Assembly: GCA_030427925.1 (NCBI GenBank)
Contig: JAUICJ010000028.1
Span: 1-34,994 of the forward strand
From: Bacteroidia bacterium
GTDB taxonomy: Bacteria; Bacteroidota; Bacteroidia; Flavobacteriales_D; Sanyastnellaceae
DNA length: 34,994 nucleotides
Direction: 5' to 3'
The notes under the pieces are model-generated. The model had not been told where the DNA came from. It saw only the letters and a list, made by a program, of their open reading frames with translations, and made no database searches. Below are positions 8,305-16,262 of the stretch, in pieces. How positions within the stretch are numbered: position 1 is the first letter of the stretch; each line of letters begins with the position of its first letter. The translations under genes and the position numbers were made by a program.

Positions 8305-11300
8305 TCAAAGCGACAACGCCACCGTAAACGGCTCCCCGTAAACGATTCCGTGCGCATTCTCCGCGAACGCGCGAACGTACACCACCGGTGCGATGCCCAA
8401 ATCCGGATCCTCGACCGTGAACAGGCCGTGCACCGGGGCGACGGTGAGCGTGTCATCCGCAACGGTCGGAAGGCCGCTGTCGTTGAAACAAAATCCGAGG
8501 GCGGTCAAACTCTGTCCACCGTGCGTTCCCAACACGCCGCGCAGCGTGACCGGCCCGGAAGCCACCTCCGGCTCGAGCGTGTGCACGATGGGCGCATGGG
8601 TGTTGCCCGCGGTGATGGCGACACCCGCCATGGTCAAGCCCGCACCGCTGCCGATGTTGCCGTAACGATCCACCGCCAGGGGCACATCGAGGGTCGATCC
8701 GCCTCCGGTGGAGATGGCGATTTGGTCCACCACCTCCTCCGAAACGCCCTGATCGGCCACCTGGTACAACTTGTCCACCACCGCACTCCGCGCCGCCACC
8801 ACTTCGGGAATGTCCGAGTATTTCGACGACGACACGAGGCCAAAATTCGGCAACGAATCCTGGGCCAAACTCAGCAACAGCGCATCGTAATGGTAGGGCG
8901 ACAAGACCGCATTTCCGAGGAAACTGCGCGAATACACCACCGGATTCCAGTCCCACCCGCTCAAATCCTGGTCGAAGTCCAACGCCCCGTAGAACATCTC
9001 CAACATGTTCGTGGCGCTCGACACGTCCCAATCGGATAAGGGCTGATTGAATGCTTTCGCACCGTAAAACGTTTGCCGCATGTCCGTGACGTTCGAAACG
9101 TCCCATGCGTTGAGCGGCTCGTTGAATGCGTCGGCCCGAGTGAAGGTTTGGTAGAGCGTCGTGACGTTGGAAACGTCCCACTCATCAAGCGGCTGATTGA
9201 ATGCGTGCGCGTGCACAAAAGTGTACGAAAGATTCGTCACGCTGCTGACATCCCAGTGCCCGATGGGCTGGTTGAACGCGTAAGCGGAATTGAACATGTG
9301 CTGGAGGTTGTTCACGCCGCTGACGTCCAAATTCGTGAGCAGCCCATTGAATGAAACCGCCGCATAGAACATGTTCCGGCAATGCACCAGCGCCGGCGTG
9401 GTCCATGCATCCAAGTCCTGATTGAACGATGCGGCGGATTGGAACATGCTTCGGGTGTCTTGGACACTGGACAGGTCCCAATTGTTGAGCGGCTGATTGA
9501 ATGCACTGGCCTCCAGGAACATTTGCTGCGTCGTGGTCACCGAAGACATGTCCCACCCCTCGATGGGCTGGTTGAAGAGGTAGGCCCGATAAAACATGTT
9601 GACCATGTTGGTGGCTGCGCCCGTTTTAGCCCCCCAGTTCAGTGGCGAATTGAACACCAGTGCCGATTGGAACATGCCTGAGAAATTCGTCACGTGGCTC
9701 ACGTCCCAATCGCTCAAGTCCTGATCGAACACTTGCGCCCCCTGAAACATGTTGGTCATGTTCGTCGCCGAGCTCGTGTCCCACAGGTTCAAGGGCTGAT
9801 TGAATCCTCGTGTGCCGAGGAACATGCCGTTGAAGTTGGTTCCATTGCCCACGTCCCAACCGTTCAAAGGCTGATCGAAGTCCCACGTGCCCGCAAACGT
9901 GTAGACGAAATTCGTGCCGCTGCTCACCACCCAATTGTTGATGTCTTGATTGAATGCGCGGGCACCTTCGAACGTGGATTGAAAATTCGTCACGTGGCTC
10001 ACGTCCCAATTGTTCATCGGTTGATTGAATGCGTAGGCGTTGCGGAAGGCGTAGGAAACGTCGATCAAGGAAGGGGTGACCCAACTGTTCAAGGGTTGAT
10101 TGAACACGGGGGCCTGGTCGAACATTTGGCGCATGGTCGTCACGTTCGAAACGTCCCATCCGGAAACATCGGAATTGAACTGATAGGCCCGATAGAACAT
10201 GATGGACATGTTCAACCCGGACCCCGTATCCCAGCCGGTAAGGGGCTGATTGAACGCTTGAGCCGAGTTGAACATGTTCGTAAATTGGGTTACGCTGCTG
10301 ACATCCCACCCCATGAGCGGCTGGTCGAAGACGTACGTATTGGAAAACATCGACGCCATGTTTACGGCACTGCCCACGTCCCAGCCTTCGAGGGGTTGGT
10401 TGAACGCCCTAGCGCTGGCGAACACCTCATTGAACTGCGTCACATGGCTGACGTCCCATGACTCGAGCGGCTGATTAAACGCTCGGGTGCCGCGGAACAT
10501 GCCCGCGATGGTGGTGGTGCTCGAAAGGTCCCAGCCGGCCAACGGGCTGTTGAACGCCCAGGCTTCGTTGAACATGAAGGACGGGTTCGTCACATGACTC
10601 ATGGTCCACCCCGAAATGTCTTGATTGAAGGCACGGGCATTCTCGAACGTCCGGTGCATGTTCGTCACGTTCGCAACGTCCCAATCCGCGAGGGGCTGGT
10701 CGAATTGGTAGGCCTGCCGAAACGCGTACGACATGTTCGTCACGTTGCTGACATCAAATCCCCCAATCGGTTGATTGAAGGTCGTGGCCTGATCGAACAT
10801 TTGTTTCATGTTCGCGAGCGAAGTCGTTTCCCAACTGCTGAGGTCGCCGTTAAAGGCATAGGCGCGGTAGAACATGGCGTACATGCTTTCAACGCTGCTG
10901 ACATCCCATGCGCTCAAATCCCCATTGAAGGCCGATGCAGAGTTGAACATTTCGGACATGTCGACCACTTGCGAAACGTCCCAGTTGCTGACGTCTCCTG
11001 TGAAGTTGGCGCTCGCAAACAGGGCGGGCATGTGGGTGATGGTGCTGACATCCCAGCCCGTGAAATCGTAGTCCAGGAGGCCATCGCAATCTTCAAACGC
11101 CCGCTCCATGTTCGTGCAAGTCGGCCCAAAAACCGGTGCATCCGTGGCCGAGAACGCACAATTTCGCGCCCCGCGGAACGCTCTGTAAAACGTCGACCAT
11201 TCCCCGGTCCCGAAGCTCAGCACGTCCACGAGGTACCCCCTGTAATTCCACTCCACCTGGAAGCCTCCGAAGTCTTCCGGGGTGTCCGCGGAACAGAACA

Positions 11301-11550
11301 CCGCCATCTGATACGTCCCAGCGGGGTAACTGTGGCTGAGCGTGTTGCCGGTGAACGTCTGAAGTGGCGATCCATCGCCCCAGTCGATGGTCACGTTGTT
11401 CGCTCCAGAGAACCTCACCGGCAGCGTTGTCGGGTTGTTGAAGGTCCATTCGGTGACGAAAGGAAGGGTGTTTTGGCCCCAAACCACGCCCTGAAGGCAA
11501 AGCAGGGCCACGAGCAGTCCCCACCGGCTGGCGCGCCGCTCAGTACGCAT
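8305..11550 (-). CDS. BspA-like surface protein with about 28 DUF285 repeats
   Basis: A 1081-residue exported protein. A signal peptide (basic MRTERRASRW, hydrophobic core, VVWGQ) is followed by a PKD-like beta domain (VTIDWGDGSPLQTF) in the first 100 residues. Then come about 28-29 tandem 25-residue units of the type PLxxWDVSxVTNMxxMFxxAxxFNQ, the DUF285/BspA-like leucine-rich family. The C-terminal 200 residues lack repeats and end in a fibronectin-like module (VVYVRAFAENAHG). No T9SS domain is obvious. DUF285 proteins are usually surface adhesins or binding proteins; the ligand is unknown. The start overlaps the stop of the upstream tail-fibre-like gene by 11 bases, so the two are probably co-transcribed and translationally coupled. 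Repeat units show a higher-order period of nine. Confidence 0.9.
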   Translation of the reverse strand: MRTERRASRWGLLVALLCLQGVVWGQNTLPFVTEWTFNNPTTLPVRFSGANNVTIDWGDGSPLQTFTGNTLSHSYPAGTYQMAVFCSADTPEDFGGFQVEWNYRGYLVDVLSFGTGEWSTFYRAFRGARNCAFSATDAPVFGPTCTNMERAFEDCDGLLDYDFTGWDVSTITHMPALFASANFTGDVSNWDVSQVVDMSEMFNSASAFNGDLSAWDVSSVESMYAMFYRAYAFNGDLSSWETTSLANMKQMFDQATTFNQPIGGFDVSNVTNMSYAFRQAYQFDQPLADWDVANVTNMHRTFENARAFNQDISGWTMSHVTNPSFMFNEAWAFNSPLAGWDLSSTTTIAGMFRGTRAFNQPLESWDVSHVTQFNEVFASARAFNQPLEGWDVGSAVNMASMFSNTYVFDQPLMGWDVSSVTQFTNMFNSAQAFNQPLTGWDTGSGLNMSIMFYRAYQFNSDVSGWDVSNVTTMRQMFDQAPVFNQPLNSWVTPSLIDVSYAFRNAYAFNQPMNNWDVSHVTNFQSTFEGARAFNQDINNWVVSSGTNFVYTFAGTWDFDQPLNGWDVGNGTNFNGMFLGTRGFNQPLNLWDTSSATNMTNMFQGAQVFDQDLSDWDVSHVTNFSGMFQSALVFNSPLNWGAKTGAATNMVNMFYRAYLFNQPIEGWDMSSVTTTQQMFLEASAFNQPLNNWDLSSVQDTRSMFQSAASFNQDLDAWTTPALVHCRNMFYAAVSFNGLLTNLDVSGVNNLQHMFNSAYAFNQPIGHWDVSSVTNLSYTFVHAHAFNQPLDEWDVSNVTTLYQTFTRADAFNEPLNAWDVSNVTDMRQTFYGAKAFNQPLSDWDVSSATNMLEMFYGALDFDQDLSGWDWNPVVYSRSFLGNAVLSPYHYDALLLSLAQDSLPNFGLVSSSKYSDIPEVVAARSAVVDKLYQVADQGVSEEVVDQIAISTGGGSTLDVPLAVDRYGNIGSGAGLTMAGVAITAGNTHAPIVHTLEPEVASGPVTLRGVLGTHGGQSLTALGFCFNDSGLPTVADDTLTVAPVHGLFTVEDPDLGIAPVVYVRAFAENAHGIVYGEPFTVALSL
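8900..11085 (-). repeat. 75-bp tandem coding repeat array (DUF285), superperiod 675 bp
   Basis: About 28 units of 75 bp, each encoding one 25-residue DUF285 repeat. Units three to eight counted from the N-terminus resemble units twelve to seventeen in order. The matching anchor sequence gaacat ends at 10875 and at 10200, exactly 675 bases (nine units) apart. Confidence 0.9.
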
Positions 11551-12913
11551 AGTAGAATTGGATGCGGTCGCCGGTTTTCATCTCGGCATTCCCATTGAAC
11601 GTTTCATCGTACACAACGTCAGTGGAAGTCACCGCATAGCAGGTGGCACTGAGGAGGATGCCGTTCCGGTACATGCGCACGACGGTGGTGCTGGCGGGCA
11701 GCTGGGACAATTGGAACGTCGTTTCGCCATCGGCGGCGACGGTGAACTCTTGCAAGATGTCCTGCGTGGCCGATCCGGCGCCCGCGATGGCCGCGTCGAC
11801 GTATTCGGTGGTGGCGAGCTTCGTCGAGTTGTCCGAAGCGGATTGCGTGACCGCCGTGGTGCCGGTGGGAAGGCTGGGGGTTCCCGTGAAGGTCGGGCTG
11901 GCGAGCGGTGCTTTCAAATCCAAGGCGGTTTGGGTGGCGGTGGAAACGGGTTTGTCCGCATCCGACGTGTTGTCCGCGTTGCCCAAACCCACCATAGCAG
12001 CGGAGATGCCAGAAACCGTGCCTGTGAAGACTGGGCTGGACAGGGGGGCTTTCAAATCCAAGGCGTTCTGTACCGCGGTCGAAGCGGGTTTGTCCGCATC
12101 CGACGTGTTGTCCGCATTGCCCAATCCGACCATCGATGCAGTAATGCCCGTAACGGTGCCCGTGAATGCTGGGCTCGCCAGTGGCGCCTTCAAATCCAGC
12201 GCAGTTTGGGTTGCCGTCGAAACCGGCTTGTTCGCATCCGACGTATTCTCCGCATTGCCCAAACCGACCATCGCGGCGGTGATGCCGGTGACGGTGCCCG
12301 TGAACGCCGGGCTCGCCAGCGGCGCCTTCAAATTCAGCGCAGTCTGCGCGGCCGTCGAAATCGGCTTGTCCGCATCCGATGTGTTGTCGGCATCCCCCAA
12401 ACCGACCATCGCGGCCGTGATGCCGGTGACGGTGCCCGTGAACGCCGGGCTCGCAAGCGGTGCCTTCAAGTCCAACGCGGTCTGCGCGGCCGTCGAAATC
12501 GGCTTGTCCGCATCCGACGTGTTGTCGGCATCGCCCAAGCCCACCATCGCCGACGTTATGCCCGATGCTGAGCCCGTTACTTCGAGGTCGCCACTGACCG
12601 TCAGGTCGCCTCCAATGGACGCCGCGTCCATGATGGTCAGGCTCTCCATGAGGGACTCCCCGGTGATTTGGAGCGATCCTGTGGAAATCGAAATGGCTTG
12701 GTAGGCCTGTACTTGGAGCAAATGATCGATGCTGTCTTGCATCTGAACAACTTGGGCAATGAGGGTGTCCAAACCGTCCGAAACGGCTTGTGGCGCGAGG
12801 GTTTGGTACTGCCGATTCCCCGATTGCGAATGCCGAATGACATCCTGCGCGGTTCCGGTGCTGGCCACCAGAGCGCCTGCAAGGAGCAAGGCTCCCGTAA
12901 TGATTTGCTTCAT
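11540..12913 (-). CDS. Phage-tail-fibre-like exported repeat protein
   Basis: A 457-residue protein with a clear signal peptide (MKQIITGALLLAGALVASTGTAQ). After it comes a SGNRQY...LDTL segment (residues 31-51), then beta-helix-like hexapeptides (GGDLTVSGDLEVTG). Five tandem copies of a 46-residue unit follow (VGLGDADNTSDADKPISTAA, then QTALDLKAPLASPAFTG), then KLATTEYVDAAI. The C-terminal domain contains VVRMYRNGILLSATCYAV and ends GDRIQFYYAY. The VGLGNxxNTSDxxKPxSTxxQ and ATTEYVD motifs are typical of phage tail-fibre shafts. The signal peptide and absence of other phage genes argue for a host surface fibre rather than a prophage gene. It overlaps the downstream BspA-like start by 11 bases and may form a stalk that displays or partners with that protein (inference). 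Confidence 0.85.
   Translation of the reverse strand: MKQIITGALLLAGALVASTGTAQDVIRHSQSGNRQYQTLAPQAVSDGLDTLIAQVVQMQDSIDHLLQVQAYQAISISTGSLQITGESLMESLTIMDAASIGGDLTVSGDLEVTGSASGITSAMVGLGDADNTSDADKPISTAAQTALDLKAPLASPAFTGTVTGITAAMVGLGDADNTSDADKPISTAAQTALNLKAPLASPAFTGTVTGITAAMVGLGNAENTSDANKPVSTATQTALDLKAPLASPAFTGTVTGITASMVGLGNADNTSDADKPASTAVQNALDLKAPLSSPVFTGTVSGISAAMVGLGNADNTSDADKPVSTATQTALDLKAPLASPTFTGTPSLPTGTTAVTQSASDNSTKLATTEYVDAAIAGAGSATQDILQEFTVAADGETTFQLSQLPASTTVVRMYRNGILLSATCYAVTSTDVVYDETFNGNAEMKTGDRIQFYYAY
11880..12544 (-). repeat. Five tandem 138-bp coding repeats (tail-fibre shaft type)
   Basis: Copies begin on the minus strand at 12544, 12406, 12268, 12130 and 11992, exactly 138 bases apart. 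The first four are nearly identical at protein level; the fifth diverges after its SPTFTGT segment. Confidence 0.92.
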
Positions 12914-13297
12914 TTTCGCTGATTTCTTCGTTTCGAATCTCCATCCAAATTACCTGTCGACGCTTATATATGTTTCATCGAAAAATGGGCGGGAGGTCGT
13001 TTCCTGAACACCTGACCGACAAAACCCGATATATCTATTTCATATTCAGCTACTTGACAAAACGTGACATCGAAAGCAATAGGCGATTTCATGACTCCTT
13101 TTTTCAATCCGACTCTCCCCGAGTCCTCGCGCACGGTTTCACCAAGACCTCCCGCCCTCACGAAATCAAATTACACCTGACAATCAGCTTGTTAGAAATC
13201 CATGACTCGAAAGCGATAGGCATAACATGATACCAAGTCATGTTCATAATAGGTGAACGGATGCCGATATATTGACTCCATCGGTGAACTTCGCGTC
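12914..13297. promoter_or_regulatory. Divergent intergenic region with direct and inverted repeats
   Basis: This 384-bp AT-richer region separates the surface-protein operon (-) from the regulator pair (+) and holds no credible gene. It contains a near-perfect direct repeat tcgaaagc(a/g)ataggc at 13070-13084 and 13207-13221. It also has a perfect inverted repeat AACATGA-N7-TCATGTT (13224-13230 and 13238-13244) 53 bases before the regulator start. These are candidate operator sites. No convincing TAnnTTTG promoter box was found. Confidence 0.5.
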
Positions 13298-14794
13298 ATG
13301 CTGTTCATTCTACTCGGGTTACTCCTACTCACCGAACTGCAATCGGGCGAAGAACAAGCTCGCTGGTCCGCCATGGACGAAGCCTTTACCGAGCACTTTG
13401 TTCCCTTCCAGAGCAATGCCATCGGGCTGAAGGACCACGCCATCTCGTTGCGCCGACAAGCCGTTGAAGCGGGTGACTGCGATTTGGCCTTGGTCGCCCA
13501 AAGCCTCCAACTCCGCGCATTGATGATGCTTCGCGAGGCCCCCTCCTTGGAATTGCTTTCCGCACAGCGCCTCGCTGACTGCGACCCCGACTATCCGCGG
13601 TTGGCGTACGACATCGGTTGTTTCCTCATCGCGCGGGATTCACTCGAAGCCGCTGAAGAACGCCTGCTTTTGGCTACCCGGATGCCCACATGGGCGAGCC
13701 ATGCCTGGAACATGATCGGTTCTGCACGCATGCAAAAGGGCGACCTGACTGGGGCTGCAACCGCTTGGGAACAAGCACACAAGACCACCTTGAAGCACCC
13801 CAACCCCAGCGTTTTGGTCAATTTGGGATTGGTGGCATGCCGGCAAAATGATTGGGCGAAGGGGCAGTATTGGTTCAATTTGGCCTGGGAAGCTCACCTC
13901 TGGAATCAAGAAACTCAAGACTACGTCTTCATCGAGGACATCGGTGGCGTGATCCAGTTGAACCTGCTTCGAACGGCGGTCAACTTGCGGGACCCCCGAG
14001 CCGCGGACGCCGCTTGGGCGCAAGTGGCGCCGACCGCCAGCACGACTTATCCCCTTCAACAGTTGCGGCCCATGCTGGATTATGCGCTGTGGCGAGGCGG
14101 CTTCGAAGGGGTCGAGTCCTTGGTCCGAATTTATGGCAACCAACTGCCGGAAGATTCAGCCGAAGTGGTGAACGTCCTGAATGACAGGGCCCTGTTGTTT
14201 TCGCCGTGGCTGGATTCCAGCGGATGGTCCCTCGAACGCGCGGTGGAGGTGCTGTCGACTGCAGAGCGCACCCCAGGCGCTTCCTTCGCTGTGATGAACC
14301 AAAGCAACTTGCCTCCCGAGCTCACGGTGAGCAAGGATGCCGTCAACCGCTGGAATCGGTGGATGCGCGGTGCGGTTGCCTTCTTGGCCTTGATGTGCTT
14401 GACTTCGATTGCCTTTTGGTGGCGCTTGGAACGCAAAAGCAAGGCCATCGAGCGCGCTTCCAATGCGGGGTTGGTGGAGCTGTTGCGCAGCATTTCCCTT
14501 GACCGTACGGCGACGTGGAGGGCGCCGCTGATCATCAACACCATGAGCGCGCGGCTTCAGCGTACGGTTTTGGACGGTCGGGTGGCCTCGCGCAAATTGG
14601 CCGGACTTTCCGAGCGCGATGTGCAAGTCCTGGAGTGGGTCATGAACGGGCAATCCTCTCAGCAAATCGCCGAGCAATTGGGCATCAGTGTCCAACGGGT
14701 TTACAACATCCGTTCCGACTTGCGGACGAAACTTGGCCTGCATGCCGGGCAGGATTGGTCCGATTTGGAACTCAACGCCAGCGAATCACCATGA
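13298..14794 (+). CDS. Membrane-anchored TPR-like regulator with C-terminal LuxR-type HTH
   Basis: The ATG at 13298 is chosen because it begins a signal-like hydrophobic segment (MLFILLGLLLLTELQSG); a GTG at 13253 would add 15 hydrophilic residues. The 498-residue protein has a helical TPR-like periplasmic region (for example AWNMIGSARMQKGDLTGAATAWEQA, residues about 140-165, and a VNLGLVACRQNDW unit). A single transmembrane helix lies at about residues 357-377 (AVAFLALMCLTSIAFWW), and a cytoplasmic LuxR/GerE-type HTH at about 437-482 (LSERDVQVLEW...QQIAEQLGIS...VYNIRSDLRTKLGL). The layout suggests a one-component sensor that reads an envelope signal and controls transcription. It is divergent from the fibre/BspA operon, the likely target by position. 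Its stop overlaps the next gene's start (ATGA), implying an operon. Confidence 0.82.
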   Translation: MLFILLGLLLLTELQSGEEQARWSAMDEAFTEHFVPFQSNAIGLKDHAISLRRQAVEAGDCDLALVAQSLQLRALMMLREAPSLELLSAQRLADCDPDYPRLAYDIGCFLIARDSLEAAEERLLLATRMPTWASHAWNMIGSARMQKGDLTGAATAWEQAHKTTLKHPNPSVLVNLGLVACRQNDWAKGQYWFNLAWEAHLWNQETQDYVFIEDIGGVIQLNLLRTAVNLRDPRAADAAWAQVAPTASTTYPLQQLRPMLDYALWRGGFEGVESLVRIYGNQLPEDSAEVVNVLNDRALLFSPWLDSSGWSLERAVEVLSTAERTPGASFAVMNQSNLPPELTVSKDAVNRWNRWMRGAVAFLALMCLTSIAFWWRLERKSKAIERASNAGLVELLRSISLDRTATWRAPLIINTMSARLQRTVLDGRVASRKLAGLSERDVQVLEWVMNGQSSQQIAEQLGISVQRVYNIRSDLRTKLGLHAGQDWSDLELNASESP

Positions 14795-15459
14795 GCAATC
14801 CGTCCGACGTCACGCAAGCGCCTTGGGCCCTGCGCCCGTTTGAGGCCGATATGGCAAGCGCCTTCCATTGGACGGAGGCCGATTCGGCGGGCATGAAGCA
14901 GTGGCGTGCGTTGCGAGAAGGTTGGCCCAACACCGCCCAACCGTTCGCCGAGTCCTTCGATACGCCCCTGGTGAACGCGACGTCCTGGTCCTGGTGGTGG
15001 CAAGGGGATGAAGCGTTGGTGACCGTTTGTTTGGCTCTTGGATTCCTGGCGCTCGGGGCCATTGCTTGGTTTCGAAGCCGGCAACTCCGGCGACTCCACA
15101 TCCCGTCAACCAACCTCAGCATTTGGCGAGCCCTCCGAGCGTTGAACGATTCCGCGGCGGGAATTCCAGCGAATGAGGCGATCGTCCAAGCAGCCTACCT
15201 CGAAGTCCGGAATCGGTTGCTGCCCGAATCGGCCGCGGCCGCAGAATGGGAAGGCCTGGACTTGTCGTCCCGAGAAATCGAGTGCGCCGATTTCATCCTG
15301 CAGGGATTGGGCCCGCAAGAAATTGCAGAGATGATGCACTGCACTCCACGGCACGTCTACAACATCCGCTCGAGCATTCGGAAGAAATTGGACCTGCCGT
15401 CGGAGGAAAACCTGATGAAAATCTTGCTGCTGCGCAAGCAGGGACATCGGCGCCACTGA
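14791..15459 (+). CDS. Short membrane-anchored LuxR-type HTH protein
   Basis: A 222-residue protein whose ATG overlaps the upstream stop codon in an ATGA junction. About 72 N-terminal residues without recognised domains precede one transmembrane helix (about 73-93, ALVTVCLALGFLALGAIAWF). A basic stretch (RSRQLRR) follows, which predicts N-terminus out and C-terminus in. The C-terminal HTH at about 156-204 (LSSREIECADFILQG...PQEIAEMMHC...HVYNIRSSIRKKLDLP) is LuxR/GerE-like and shares the VYNIRS recognition-helix sequence with the upstream gene. It looks like a shortened paralogue that has lost the TPR sensor region. It may dimerise with the upstream regulator or set its activity; this is inference. 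It is convergent with the DUF4625 gene. Confidence 0.8.
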   Translation: MSNPSDVTQAPWALRPFEADMASAFHWTEADSAGMKQWRALREGWPNTAQPFAESFDTPLVNATSWSWWWQGDEALVTVCLALGFLALGAIAWFRSRQLRRLHIPSTNLSIWRALRALNDSAAGIPANEAIVQAAYLEVRNRLLPESAAAAEWEGLDLSSREIECADFILQGLGPQEIAEMMHCTPRHVYNIRSSIRKKLDLPSEENLMKILLLRKQGHRRH

Positions 15460-15469
15460 ATGGGAAGAA

Positions 15470-15508
15470 GCGGTCGGAACAGGGCGCCATGCACCGCGCT
15501 CCGACCGC
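15470..15508. terminator. Hairpin between convergent genes
   Basis: A perfect 9-bp GC-rich stem (15470-15478 with 15500-15508) encloses 21 nt. It overlaps the space between the HTH gene and the DUF4625 gene. There is no T tract, so this is a moderate call. Confidence 0.5.
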
Positions 15509-15515
15509 GCAAGGA

Positions 15516-16262
15516 TCATTCCACCTCCACGTGGAAGGAGGTTACGCAGGCATTGCCCGCTGCGTCCGTGGCTTCCAATTCCACTTCGAGCTCGCTTCCC
15601 GCTGCGTCACTCGGTACGGAGAAGGTGACCGAGGACAGGTCCGCGCTGACGTCCCCTTCGGTGAGGCCGATTTCCACTTCGGTCAGGAGGAGTTCGTCCT
15701 CGGTCAAGAGCCGTGCGAAGGCCGAAATCAACCCCTCCGGGTCGGAGACGGTTCCCTCCAACGCCTGTTCCGTTCCCGCCGCCCAGACGGGTTCCGCAGT
15801 GTACGGAACTTCGAACAAGGGGATGATGTCATTCTCGACATGAACCTCCATGTACGCGGTGGTGGCTTCGTTTCCCGTCGCATCCGTCGCGTCGAGCAGG
15901 AGGTGCCAGTGGCCGCGGATGTGATCGGGGATGGCATAACTGTGGGTGATTTGGGCTTCAACGCCCGCGGCATCCGCCACTTCCAGGGCGGCCCAGTCGT
16001 CGCCCCCTGAGGTGAGGACGAACTCGGCGTCCGCGCCTTCATGGCTGTGACCACCTGCGCCGTGCAGGTCGAGCCGGTAGGCTCCCAAGGCTTCGTCGTC
16101 GGTTAACTGGAGGACCACTTCGAGCGTGCCGCCGGCTTGGGCTTCCGCTTCAGCGGGGGCGGGGACGCCGTTGGCGGTGAGCACCGCAGTCGGTGCCGTT
16201 TCGTCGGATTTGCCGCAGGCGGCGAGGGCTACGAGGGCCGAGAGGTAAAGGATGTTCTTCAT
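15516..16262 (-). CDS. DUF4625-like lipoprotein
   Basis: A 248-residue protein with a lipoprotein signal (MKNILYLSALVALAACGKS; lipobox LAAC, Cys 16). Two beta-sandwich-like segments follow, with His-containing motifs HGAGGHSHEGAD and HIRGHWHLLLDATDATGNE. This pattern fits the DUF4625 family of Bacteroidota lipoproteins, whose function is not established. The start overlaps the stop of the TonB receptor gene (ATGA, 16259-16262), so it is the last gene of a three-gene operon. The clustered histidines and the neighbours suggest an outer-membrane or periplasmic metal-binding accessory to the receptor. That role is inference. Confidence 0.8.
   Translation of the reverse strand: MKNILYLSALVALAACGKSDETAPTAVLTANGVPAPAEAEAQAGGTLEVVLQLTDDEALGAYRLDLHGAGGHSHEGADAEFVLTSGGDDWAALEVADAAGVEAQITHSYAIPDHIRGHWHLLLDATDATGNEATTAYMEVHVENDIIPLFEVPYTAEPVWAAGTEQALEGTVSDPEGLISAFARLLTEDELLLTEVEIGLTEGDVSADLSSVTFSVPSDAAGSELEVELEATDAAGNACVTSFHVEVE

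Noticed and set aside
8900-11085. Regularly spaced repeats suggestive of a CRISPR array
   Set aside because: The spacing is exactly 75 bases, the whole unit is repeated in frame, there are no unique spacers, and the repeats encode DUF285 units.
11558-12571. Plus-strand open frames opposite the tail-fibre-like gene
   Set aside because: They mirror the 138-bp sense repeats; only the minus strand has a signal peptide and recognisable motifs.
11540-12913. Prophage or phage-derived particle locus
   Set aside because: Only fibre-shaft motifs are present; no capsid, portal, terminase, lysis, tail tube or integrase gene is found nearby, and the protein has a signal peptide.
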